NCBI RefSeq assembly: GCF_001953985.1
Contig: NZ_MBEI01000030.1
Span: forward strand, 58,976-122,975
From: Mycobacterium colombiense
GTDB taxonomy: Bacteria; Actinomycetota; Actinomycetes; Mycobacteriales; Mycobacteriaceae
Reading direction: 5' to 3'
DNA length: 64,000 bases
Shown: positions 36,454-44,318 of the stretch, piece after piece
Position numbering within the stretch: position 1 is the stretch's first letter
How the letters are laid out: the number at the start of each line of letters is the position of its first letter
Made by a program: the position numbers and the translations under genes
Notes under the pieces: model-generated
What the model was told of the DNA's origin: nothing
The model's input: only the letters and a program-made list of their open reading frames with translations
Database searches by the model: none

Positions 36454-37983
36454 TCACAAGATCCGCGATTCCCGTTCCTGCCAGTAACGGTCGCGGATGC
36501 GTCTCTTGTACAGCTTTCCATTCGGGTCGCGAGGCAGGGTGCCGAATTCGACGGTGCGCGGGCACTTGTACCCGGCCAGGTGAGCCCGGCAGTATTCGAC
36601 GAGTTCGGCCGCGAGCTCGGGTCCGGGCACCACGCCGTCCGCCGGCTGCACGACGGCCTTGACCTCTTCGCCGAATTCGTCGTTGGGCACCCCGAATACC
36701 GCCGCGTCGACCAGCTTCGGGTGCATGACGAGCAGATTTTCCGCCTCTTGCGGGTAGATGTTGACGCCACCGGAGACGATCATGAACGTGGACCGGTCGG
36801 TGAGATACAGGAAGCCGTCCCGGTCGACATAGCCCATGTCCCCGAGCGATCGCCATCCGCGGTCGTTGTATACCGATGCGGTCTTGGCGGGATCCTTGAA
36901 GTATTCGAAGTCGGGCCCGCCTTCGAAATACAGCTCGCCGGATTCGCCGATGGGCAGTTCGTGCCCATCCTCGCCGAGCACGTGCACCGGGGCCGTCGGA
37001 ATCCCCACCGAACCGGGATGCGCGAGCCAATCCTGCGGACCGATCGTGGTCCCCGCGAATCCCTCGGTGCCACCGTAATATTCGTGAATGATGGGTCCGA
37101 ACCACTCCATCATCCGGTGTTTGACATCGACCGGGCAGGGCGCCGCCGCGTGAATGACGCACCGCAGGCTCGACACGTCATAGCGTTCCCGGATAGCCGC
37201 GGGCAGCTTGAGCATGCGCACGAACATCGTCGGCACGAACTGCGCGTGGGTGACCCGGTGGGTCTCGATCAGACGCAACACCGTTTCGGCGTCGAACTTG
37301 CGCATCAGGATCGACGCGGCGCCCACCCGGTTGGCCGCCATGGTGTAGTTCACGCCTGCCGCGTGATACAGCGGCGCGGGGGACAGGTACACACTCGACG
37401 GGCCCATCCCGTACTTGTGGATGAGCGCCATCTCGAGCACCGACTGCGCCCAGGATCCGTTGCCGTCGACCGGAAGCGGCCGTCGCACCGCCTTGGGCCG
37501 TCCGGTGGTGCCGGACGAATAGAGCATCTCCGACCCGTCCGATGCCGGTGGGGCGTCGCCCGCCGCCGCCAACGCGTCCTCGTAGCACCGCCAGCCCGGC
37601 AGGGGTCCGCCGACCGCGATGTGGGCGATCACCGCGGCGTTGGACTCGCGGATGTGCGCGGCCAATTCGGGCATGGAGGCATCGACGAAGACCGCCTTGG
37701 CGTCCGAATCGTCGATGACGTAGGCGACCTCGTCGGGCAGGAAATGGGTGTTGACCGGAGTGTAGTAGAGGCCGGAAAGCTGAGCGCCCCAGGTGATTTC
37801 GAAGAACTCCGGCCGGTTCGGCAGGACCAGGGCCACGCCGTCGCCGGCGCGCAGGCCCACCTGGTGCAGTGCCGCGGCCACCCGCCGGCAGCGGGCGTGC
37901 AGTTCGCCGAACGAGATCGCGCCGGCGTCGGTCACCAGTGCCGGCGCCTGTGGGGCTGCGATCGCGTGATCGGCGATGTTCAC
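36454..37983 (-). CDS. Acyl-CoA synthetase (AMP-forming)
   Basis: 509 residues of the adenylate-forming family. The P-loop is LYSSGTTGRPKAV at about residues 155-167; later motifs are YYGGTEGFA, GWRSLGDMGYVDRDGFLYLTDR and the catalytic lysine in PRDPNGKLYKRR. The GTG at 37983 begins directly at the conserved N-terminus (NIADHAIAAP); the longer frame runs through the hydratase gene. It activates the acid entering the operon's pathway as a CoA thioester. It starts 8 bases after the hydratase stop. Confidence 0.92.
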   Translation of the reverse strand: MNIADHAIAAPQAPALVTDAGAISFGELHARCRRVAAALHQVGLRAGDGVALVLPNRPEFFEITWGAQLSGLYYTPVNTHFLPDEVAYVIDDSDAKAVFVDASMPELAAHIRESNAAVIAHIAVGGPLPGWRCYEDALAAAGDAPPASDGSEMLYSSGTTGRPKAVRRPLPVDGNGSWAQSVLEMALIHKYGMGPSSVYLSPAPLYHAAGVNYTMAANRVGAASILMRKFDAETVLRLIETHRVTHAQFVPTMFVRMLKLPAAIRERYDVSSLRCVIHAAAPCPVDVKHRMMEWFGPIIHEYYGGTEGFAGTTIGPQDWLAHPGSVGIPTAPVHVLGEDGHELPIGESGELYFEGGPDFEYFKDPAKTASVYNDRGWRSLGDMGYVDRDGFLYLTDRSTFMIVSGGVNIYPQEAENLLVMHPKLVDAAVFGVPNDEFGEEVKAVVQPADGVVPGPELAAELVEYCRAHLAGYKCPRTVEFGTLPRDPNGKLYKRRIRDRYWQERESRIL

Positions 37984-37991
37984 CGGTGGGC

Positions 37992-38864
37992 CTATGTTGC
38001 TGTGGCGCCGTCGGTCTGGGCGGCGGCCGCGGCCTGGCGGCGGGCGTGCTCGGACGGTAGCACCTTGTCCTTGAACACGGTCTGAATCAGCTGCTGCACA
38101 TCCTTGCTGATCGAGGCGAGCGCGACGAGATCGTTGGAGCTCTGCCAGTGCACCCGCATGCCCATCAGCTCCCAGGCGCGTTTGAGGTTGGCCTTGGTGA
38201 GCATCAGTGTCGTCAACGGTGCCTGGGCGATGTGGCGGGCGATCGCGTCGACCCGATCGTCGAGTTGGTCTCGCGGGACGACCTCGTTGACGAGGCCGAC
38301 CTCCAGCGCCCTCTTGGCGTCGATCACCTCCGCGGTGAAGAGGTAGTAGGCGGCGCGGCGCCAGTTCATGAAAACCCAAGGCTCGATGGAACATTCGCCC
38401 GACGGCATGCCGAATCCCTGCAGCGGCGGGTAGGAGAAGTAGGCGTCCTCGGCGGCGATGACGATGTCGGTGGTCAGGCCCATGTGCGTGCCACCGCCCA
38501 CGCAGTAGCCGTGCACCTGCGCGATGGTCGGTTTGGAGAACTCCCACAGGTTCAGGGTGGGCTTGACGAAGAGGTCCGACTGCGCCTTCCACGGGTGGCC
38601 CGTCACCATGGCGTTCTCCACGAACGACGGGTAATCGACGGCATTGTTGCCGATCGCGTGGCCCGAGCAGAAGCCCTTGCCGTTGGCCTTGAGTACCAGC
38701 ACCTTGATGTCGTAGTCGCGGTCGGCGTCCAGCAGCGCGGCGTCGACCTCCTCGGCCAGCTTCTGGTCCTGGGCGTTGGCCTTCTCCGGCCAGTTCAGGG
38801 TGATGCGGGCGATCGGGCCGTCTTTTTGGTAGATGATTCTCTCGCGGGTCTCGTTGAGATCCAT
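37992..38864 (-). CDS. Enoyl-CoA hydratase/isomerase family protein
   Basis: 290 residues. Crotonase features: KVLVLKANGKGFCSGH, QVHGYCVGGGTHMGLTTDIVIA and VVPRDQLDDRVDAIARH. The expected catalytic acid segment reads LQGFGMPSGECSIEPW. A sister of the gene at 32476. It lies between the lipoyl-domain and acyl-CoA synthetase genes with gaps of 16 and 8 bases, so it is cotranscribed. Probable role: hydration or isomerisation of the activated substrate. Confidence 0.9.
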   Translation of the reverse strand: MDLNETRERIIYQKDGPIARITLNWPEKANAQDQKLAEEVDAALLDADRDYDIKVLVLKANGKGFCSGHAIGNNAVDYPSFVENAMVTGHPWKAQSDLFVKPTLNLWEFSKPTIAQVHGYCVGGGTHMGLTTDIVIAAEDAYFSYPPLQGFGMPSGECSIEPWVFMNWRRAAYYLFTAEVIDAKRALEVGLVNEVVPRDQLDDRVDAIARHIAQAPLTTLMLTKANLKRAWELMGMRVHWQSSNDLVALASISKDVQQLIQTVFKDKVLPSEHARRQAAAAAQTDGATAT

Positions 38865-38880
38865 AGGCTTACCTTCCTCG

Positions 38881-39117
38881 TTAGGGCGTGATGACGCCGA
38901 TTTCGGCGCCGATGTCGTAGGTGGTCCCGACCTGGCCCGTCCAGCGCACGGTGCCGGATGCTCCCGCTTCGATCTCCTGTTCCACTTTCTCGGTGGCGAT
39001 CACGTAGATGGGGGTGCCGGCATCGACGTGCTCGCCCGCGCCGACCAGCAGGCCGGTGAGTTCGGCCTCGGACACCGCCACGGAGACCCGCGGGATACGA
39101 ATGATGAAGTCAGCCAT
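38881..39117 (-). CDS. Stand-alone lipoyl domain protein
   Basis: 78 residues forming a single biotinyl/lipoyl-attachment domain. The predicted lipoylation lysine is Lys44 in IATEKVEQEIEA, the counterpart of ETDK in E2 proteins, followed by GTVRW. There is no peripheral-subunit-binding or acyltransferase domain. Its ATG lies 8 bases inside the E1 beta gene, so it is made together with E1 alpha and beta. It may carry acyl groups for the E1 pair, with the E2 core and E3 supplied from elsewhere. Confidence 0.87.
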   Translation of the reverse strand: MADFIIRIPRVSVAVSEAELTGLLVGAGEHVDAGTPIYVIATEKVEQEIEAGASGTVRWTGQVGTTYDIGAEIGVITP

Positions 39118-40108
39118 GCACCTTCGCCTTTTCCAGGGTGCGCTGGGCCGCTGCCACGATGCGCGCCGGCGACGGATACACCTGTGCCTCGAGCGCCGCC
39201 GCGGCCGGGTTGGGCACGAACCGCGCGGCGACCCGCTCGACCGGCGCGGCGAGTTCGCCGAACAACTCGGTTGACAGCGTCGCGGCGATTTCGGCTCCCG
39301 GGCCGCCGAATTGGACCGCGTCGTGCACGATGACGGCCCGGCGCGTGCGCCGGACGGATTCGACGATGGTCTCGACATCGAGAGGCACCAGGGTGCGCAG
39401 GTCGACGACCTCGGCGCTGACACCCTGATCGGCCAGCGTGACCGCGGCGGCGAGCGCGTCGTGCACGCAGCGTCCGTAGCCGATCAGGCTCACGTCGGTG
39501 CCGGGCCGCTTGATCTCGGCCCGGCCCAGCGGAATCGAGAAGCCGGGGTCGACGGGGACGGGGCCCTTCTTGCTCTGCAACCGGATGGTCTCGATGAACA
39601 GGCACGGGTCGGGGTCGAAGATCGCCGACGTCAGCAGCCCCTTACCGTCGCGTGGGGTGGACGGGACGATCACCTTGATCCCGGGGATGTGCATGAACCA
39701 CGCCTCCAGGCTCTGCGAATGCGTCGCGCCCGTGGCCAGGCCGGCGTACACCTGGGTGCGAACGGTGATGGGTGCCGACGTGCGTCCGGCGGTCATGAAC
39801 CGCAGCTTGGCGGCGTTGTTGATCAGCTGATCGGCGGCGATGCCGATGAAATCCATGATCATGATCTCGGCCACGGGCAGCAGGCCGTCGATGGCGGCCC
39901 CGATGGCCGCACCCAGGATCGCGGCCTCCGAAATCGGGGTGTCCAGGACGCGGTCGTGGCCGTACTTCGTCGACAGCCCGGCGGTCGGACCGGATGCGCC
40001 GGGATCGGCGATGTCCTCACCGAGCAGGAACACCCGATCGTCGGCCGCGAGCGCCTGATCCAGCGCGAGGTTCAGCGCCTCGCGCATCGTCATCTCTTTG
40101 TCGTTCAT
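39110..40108 (-). CDS. 2-oxoacid dehydrogenase E1 component, beta subunit
   Basis: 332 residues of the transketolase-like pyrimidine-binding and C-terminal transketolase domains. Landmarks: MREALNLALDQALAADDRVF, LLGEDIADPG, DTPISEAAILGAAIGAA and VVDLRTLVPLDVETI. ATG at 40108 follows the E1 alpha stop by 4 bases. With E1 alpha it forms the thiamine diphosphate-dependent heterotetramer that decarboxylates a 2-oxoacid (branched-chain, acetoin or other) and passes the acyl group to a lipoyl domain. Confidence 0.93.
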   Translation of the reverse strand: MNDKEMTMREALNLALDQALAADDRVFLLGEDIADPGASGPTAGLSTKYGHDRVLDTPISEAAILGAAIGAAIDGLLPVAEIMIMDFIGIAADQLINNAAKLRFMTAGRTSAPITVRTQVYAGLATGATHSQSLEAWFMHIPGIKVIVPSTPRDGKGLLTSAIFDPDPCLFIETIRLQSKKGPVPVDPGFSIPLGRAEIKRPGTDVSLIGYGRCVHDALAAAVTLADQGVSAEVVDLRTLVPLDVETIVESVRRTRRAVIVHDAVQFGGPGAEIAATLSTELFGELAAPVERVAARFVPNPAAAALEAQVYPSPARIVAAAQRTLEKAKVHG

Positions 40109-40112
40109 GCCC

Positions 40113-41093
40113 TCACACCGGAAACTTGATCGGGGTTGCGTACACGTCACGGTCGAGCTCGTCGGCCGTCGGGGAGTCCGCGCTCATCACCGCCAGCAGC
40201 GCGGATTCCACCGTTGCCAGCGCCTCGTCGTCGATCCGGGCGAGTTCCTCTTCGCCGCACACGCCGGTGTCCGCGAGGTGCCGGCGGAAGCGCGGCACCG
40301 GGTCGGCGGCCATCGCCGCGTCGAGTTGTTCGGCGGGTATATAGGGCATCCGGTCGCCGAAATAGTGGCCGCGGAAGCGGAATGTCACGCATTCGATGAA
40401 GGTGGGGCCGGCGCCGCCGCGGGCCCGCCGCAACGCCGCCTCGAGTTCGGTTTTCACCGCGAGCGGGTCGTTGCCATCCACGCGCACACCCGGTATCCCG
40501 TATCCGGCGGCCCGATCGGCCACCCGCTCGAGTTTCATCGTGTCGCCGGTCGGTGTCATCTCGGCGTACAGGTTGTTCTGGCAGACGAACACCATCGGCA
40601 GATCCCAGAGCGCGGCCATGTTGGCCGCCTCGTGGAAGGAACCGGTGTTGGTGGCACCGTCACCGAAGCTCACGACGGTGACCCGATCGAGCCCCTTGCG
40701 CTTGGCGGCCATCGCCAGCCCCACGGCCACCGGCGGTCCGGCCCCGACGATGCCGGTCGAAAGCATCACGCCGACCTCGGGTTTGGCGATGTGCATGGTG
40801 CCGCCCTTGCCCCGGCTGGCGCCGACGGTCCGGCCCATCATCTCGCCGTAGATCTCCTCGAGCGGCACGCCCTTGCCGATGAGGTCGTGCAGGCCGCGGT
40901 AGGTGGTGACCAGCTGATCGTCGGGCCGCAGCGCCACACCCATCGCGGCGGCGATCGCCTCCTGGCCGCGCGACGGCCAATACACGCACATGAACTCCCC
41001 GGTGCCGATGCCCTTGGACAACCGGTCGTCGGCCGCCTTCATCAGCACCATGAGCGCGTAGAGGCGCCGTTGGACGGAGCGGTCGTCGGTCAT
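40113..41093 (-). CDS. 2-oxoacid dehydrogenase E1 component, alpha subunit
   Basis: 326 residues. Thiamine diphosphate motif GDGATNTGSFHEAANMAAL (residues 144-162) ending with CQNNLYAE; phosphorylation-loop region GASRGKGGTMHIA. The size and YRGLHDLIGKG motif resemble acetoin dehydrogenase/pyruvate E1 alpha rather than mitochondrial BCKDH. ATG at 41093 is chosen; upstream codons are in the intergenic space and SDR gene. Second or third gene of the operon, 43 bases after the SDR. Confidence 0.92.
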   Translation of the reverse strand: MTDDRSVQRRLYALMVLMKAADDRLSKGIGTGEFMCVYWPSRGQEAIAAAMGVALRPDDQLVTTYRGLHDLIGKGVPLEEIYGEMMGRTVGASRGKGGTMHIAKPEVGVMLSTGIVGAGPPVAVGLAMAAKRKGLDRVTVVSFGDGATNTGSFHEAANMAALWDLPMVFVCQNNLYAEMTPTGDTMKLERVADRAAGYGIPGVRVDGNDPLAVKTELEAALRRARGGAGPTFIECVTFRFRGHYFGDRMPYIPAEQLDAAMAADPVPRFRRHLADTGVCGEEELARIDDEALATVESALLAVMSADSPTADELDRDVYATPIKFPV

Positions 41094-41136
41094 CGCGTAG
41101 TCCCGTTGCGGTGCAGCCCGTTTGGTGCCATCGCGG

Positions 41137-42000
41137 TCATGCGCCCGACCATGGCTTGACCTTGAGGAAACCGCCGCCGTCCACGCGGAGTTGCTGGCCG
41201 GTGATATAGCGGGCGGCGTCGGAGGCGAGGAACAGCACCGCCTCACTGATGTCCTCGGGCTCGACGTAGGGGATCGGCATCGCCTGGACGAACGGGAAGA
41301 TGGGTTCGGCGTCCTCGCGAGTCGGTTCCTTCAGGTCGGGCCGGAAGGCGCGGTACATCGGCGGGCTGTGCAACATGTCGGTGTTGACGTTCGTGGGGTG
41401 CACCGCGTTCATCCGGATGGAGAACGGGGCGAGCGCCAGCGCGAAGTCGTTGACATAATGTGCGGCAGCCAATTTCGCGAAGGCATAGCCCGCCCCGCCG
41501 GGGCCCCCGTCGATGCCCGTGGTGTTCATCGACGACATGAACGCCGCGTTGGAGCCGATGACGACGATCGATGCGCCGGATTCCAGGTGTTTGAGGCTGG
41601 CGTGGACGAGGTTGAGCACGCCCACCAGATCCACGTCCACCGCGTCGGCGAATGCCTTTGGCGGCAGGCCCGCGGTCAGAGGGCAGATGCCGGCGTTGGC
41701 CACAACGACGTCGAGGTGCCCGAATTCGGCGACGCCCTCGTCGATGGCCGCGGACAGGGCGACGCGGTCGCGGACGTCGGCGATCGCGGTGTGGGCGCGC
41801 TGGCCCTCCTTCTCCACCAGCCGCGCCGTTTCGTCCAGGTCCTCGGGGCGGGCCAGGGGATATTCATTGGTGTCGATGTCCGCGCAGAGGTCCACGGCGA
41901 TGATGTCGGCACCCTCGGCGGCCAGCATCCGCGCATGTGAACGGCCTTGACCGCGCGCGGCGCCACTGATTACGGCAACCTTGCCCGTCACTCTGCCCAT
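41137..42000 (-). CDS. Mycofactocin-type short-chain dehydrogenase
   Basis: 287 residues. GAARGQGRSHARML with EGADIIAVDLC marks the mycofactocin-coupled SDR group; active site GAGYAFAKLAAAHYV (Tyr and Lys). ATG at 42000 is preceded by GAAGGA. Homologous to the SDR at 1241-2077, so the window has two such enzymes in two separate catabolic operons. It probably oxidises a hydroxylated pathway intermediate. Confidence 0.92.
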   Translation of the reverse strand: MGRVTGKVAVISGAARGQGRSHARMLAAEGADIIAVDLCADIDTNEYPLARPEDLDETARLVEKEGQRAHTAIADVRDRVALSAAIDEGVAEFGHLDVVVANAGICPLTAGLPPKAFADAVDVDLVGVLNLVHASLKHLESGASIVVIGSNAAFMSSMNTTGIDGGPGGAGYAFAKLAAAHYVNDFALALAPFSIRMNAVHPTNVNTDMLHSPPMYRAFRPDLKEPTREDAEPIFPFVQAMPIPYVEPEDISEAVLFLASDAARYITGQQLRVDGGGFLKVKPWSGA

Positions 42001-42020
42001 CGCCCGTCCTTCGTCCGTGT

Positions 42021-42170
42021 CTACATCACGACCCGCATTGGGACCCAACGCCATTCGTTGTCACGACTGATATCGCGGCGGACCTGAATCCACTTCTCGT
42101 CCGTCGGCGTCGCATCGCGGCACGCGGTCACCGCGGCGGGCGTCGGAATGCGACCTCCGGTCGGCTCCAT
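42021..42170 (-). CDS. Small hypothetical protein at the head of the SDR operon
   Basis: 49 codons from the ATG at 42170, with GTGGAAGTG about 6-14 bases upstream. The product is polar and Arg/Trp-rich (DEKWIQVRRDISRDNEWRW) with no recognisable domain. Only 20 bases separate its stop from the SDR start. Could be a genuine small operon leader gene or a chance frame; comparison with related genomes would settle it. Confidence 0.4.
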   Translation of the reverse strand: MEPTGGRIPTPAAVTACRDATPTDEKWIQVRRDISRDNEWRWVPMRVVM

Positions 42171-42227
42171 CGCATCACTTCCACGAAAACCTGCGCTGAC
42201 CTGCAGATGGGCTATCACTAAGCCCAA

Positions 42228-42281
42228 GACTAACTAGAATATCTAAAATAGCAAGGAATGGTCACGGCGAGGGGGTTGGCG
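42228..42281. promoter_or_regulatory. AT-rich divergent promoter region
   Basis: An unusually AT-rich stretch (around 42229-42251) separates the - strand SDR operon from the + strand CoA-transferase. It contains TAGA (42235-42238) and TCTA (42242-42245) as a small inverted repeat around ATA. Likely holds -10 elements for one or both directions. Confidence 0.35.
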
Positions 42282-43514
42282 ATGTCGGACGTGCACGGGG
42301 AAGTCCTTCGAGGTGTGCGGGTTGTCGAGTTGGCGTCGTGGACTTATGTGCCCTCCGCCGGTGCCGCCCTGTCGGACTGGGGCGCCGACGTCATCAAGGT
42401 GGAAGGCGTCGCTACCGGAGATCCCGGCCGCGCGCTGGTCGTCGGCGGGTTCACCCGGCAGGCGGCCCGCCCGGACGCCGACTTCATCCTGGAGCTGGGC
42501 AACCGCGGCAAGCGCAGCATCGCCGTCGACATCAAGTCGGAGACGGGGCGCGAGCTGTTCGGCCGGCTGCTGGCCAGTGCCGATGTGTTCTTGACCAATT
42601 GGCTGCCCGGCGCACTCGAGCGGGCCCGGCTGACCGTCGACGATATCCGCGCGTTCAACCCGAAGATCATCATCGCCCGCGGCACCGGGCTGGGGGTCCG
42701 CGGTCCCGACCGCGATCGCGGCGGATTCGATGCGGCGACGTATCTGGCGCGCGGCGGGGTCGCCTACACGCTCACCCCGTTCGGCAGCGAGACGCCCGCG
42801 GTCCAGGGGCCCGGCTTCGGCGACCTGCAGGGCGGGGCGACGCTTGCCGGCGGCGTGTGCGCCGCGCTGTTTCACCGGGAACGCACCGGCGAACCGACGA
42901 TCGTCGACTCTTCGCTGCTGGCGCAGGCGATGTGGTCGATAGCGCCGTCGATTTGTGCGGCCGACTTCTTCGATATCGACGGCATCCCGGGCGCACCGCC
43001 GGGCCTGGCCATCAATCCGCTCGTCAACCGCTACAAGACCAAAGACGGCAGGTGGATCCAGCTGGTGTTCTTACAGCCCGACAAGTTCTGGGTGGGCTTC
43101 TGCGCGCGCATGGGTCTGCCGGAACTGGCCGACGACCAGCGATTCGTCCCGTCCAGCAACCTGATCGCCAATGCGGCGGCGGCCACCGAGTTGCTGGCGA
43201 ACACCTTTGCCCGTCACGACCTTGCGCACTGGCAGGCGGTGCTCGAGGACGAACCGGGCGTGTGGGGTGCGCTCGCGACGCCACGGGAAACCCTCAACGA
43301 CCCGCAAGTCGAACCCAATGGATATGTGATCACCAATGTCGACGATCACGGTGAGAAGTACCGAATCGTCGCCGCACCAGTCCAATTCGATGAGACGCCG
43401 CCATCTCCCGCCCGCGCCCCGGAGCACGGGCAACACACCGAAGAGATCCTGCTGGAACTGGACGTCGACTGGGACGACATCGCTAAGGCGAAGGAGGCCA
43501 AGGCGATTCTGTAG
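42282..43514 (+). CDS. Class III CoA-transferase (CaiB/BaiF family)
   Basis: 410 residues. VRVVELASWTYVPSAGAALSDWGADVIKVE is the family N-terminus; the catalytic Asp is in GPGFGDLQGG. The ATG at 42282 has GAGGGGG upstream and is preferred to the ATG at 42258. Unlike the 3095-5443 protein it is a single unit. It is divergent from the long catabolic operon and may feed the same pathway by transferring CoA to the acid substrate. Confidence 0.9.
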   Translation: MSDVHGEVLRGVRVVELASWTYVPSAGAALSDWGADVIKVEGVATGDPGRALVVGGFTRQAARPDADFILELGNRGKRSIAVDIKSETGRELFGRLLASADVFLTNWLPGALERARLTVDDIRAFNPKIIIARGTGLGVRGPDRDRGGFDAATYLARGGVAYTLTPFGSETPAVQGPGFGDLQGGATLAGGVCAALFHRERTGEPTIVDSSLLAQAMWSIAPSICAADFFDIDGIPGAPPGLAINPLVNRYKTKDGRWIQLVFLQPDKFWVGFCARMGLPELADDQRFVPSSNLIANAAAATELLANTFARHDLAHWQAVLEDEPGVWGALATPRETLNDPQVEPNGYVITNVDDHGEKYRIVAAPVQFDETPPSPARAPEHGQHTEEILLELDVDWDDIAKAKEAKAIL

Positions 43515-43782
43515 CGAGCCCGGACGGACGCGGTCAGCAATTGATCGCGCTGTTCCGCAGGCCTGTTTCGCTACCACGTGACGCGAATTTTGTTGATGAG
43601 CGGCCGATTCCGAAACGATCACAGCCGCATATCAATGTCAATGATGGACTGGCACATCGCCACGCTTCCGCAAATCATTGCACAGGGCGCCTTTTGGGGA
43701 TTGCGGCCGCGACGAAGCGCACGGATTCCTGCCGCTACGCGAGTAGTGGTTTCGCGACGGCGCAGCAGGAGGTATCAACAGC

Positions 43783-44070
43783 ATGACGACGAACTGGGTC
43801 CCCGCCCAAACATCGTGCGGCCCGAACTCCGGTCGCATTCTCGACACCGCGCGGGGCATTCTCATCGGCCTTCGCCGGTGTCCTTCCGACGCCGCTTTGG
43901 ACGAATTGCACAGCGCGGCAATCCGGCACAAAGTACCGGTATTCGCCATGGCGTGGGCGCTCGTCCACTTGGCGGGCGACGGCGAGAAGACTCCCAGCTT
44001 TGTCGACGCGCAGTCCGCGGCCCGCCACGAGTGGGGGCCGCTGTTCGAATCCGCCGCTCTGACCGGTTGA
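43783..44070 (+). CDS. ANTAR domain protein
   Basis: 95 residues. The core ILDTARGILIGLRRCPSDAALDELHSAAIRHKVPVFAMAWALV matches the three-helix ANTAR pattern, an RNA-hairpin-binding antitermination domain. No receiver, GAF or PAS sensor domain is attached. A strong ribosome site (AGGAGGT) precedes the ATG. Might bind dual-hexaloop hairpins in mRNA leaders elsewhere. It has no operon partners. Confidence 0.72.
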   Translation: MTTNWVPAQTSCGPNSGRILDTARGILIGLRRCPSDAALDELHSAAIRHKVPVFAMAWALVHLAGDGEKTPSFVDAQSAARHEWGPLFESAALTG

Positions 44071-44155
44071 GCGCGCGCCAAGACGTTGGGGCGGCCGAGC
44101 TTTCGAGGGGTAACCCGGCCGCCTCCAACTACAACAACATCGACAGCAACATCGA

Positions 44156-44189
44156 CCCGAAAGCGCGTTGGGGAAGTGGCGCTTTCGGG
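44156..44189. terminator. Perfect 11-bp stem hairpin downstream of the ANTAR gene
   Basis: CCCGAAAGCGC at 44156-44166 pairs with GCGCTTTCGGG at 44179-44189 around a 12-base loop. It lies between the ANTAR gene (+) and the large membrane protein (-), which converge. There is no U-tract, as usual for mycobacterial intrinsic terminators. Confidence 0.65.
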
Positions 44190-44318
44190 CTTCGGCTGCA
44201 CTGGCCGACGCGGGGACGGGGTGTCCGGCGCTGGCGAAGAGCCCGCGCGGTGACCCTACCGGCGCCCGAAATCGACTACGGGATCAGGCTGTTCCGCTGA
44301 GGACCGAATAGCGGCAGG

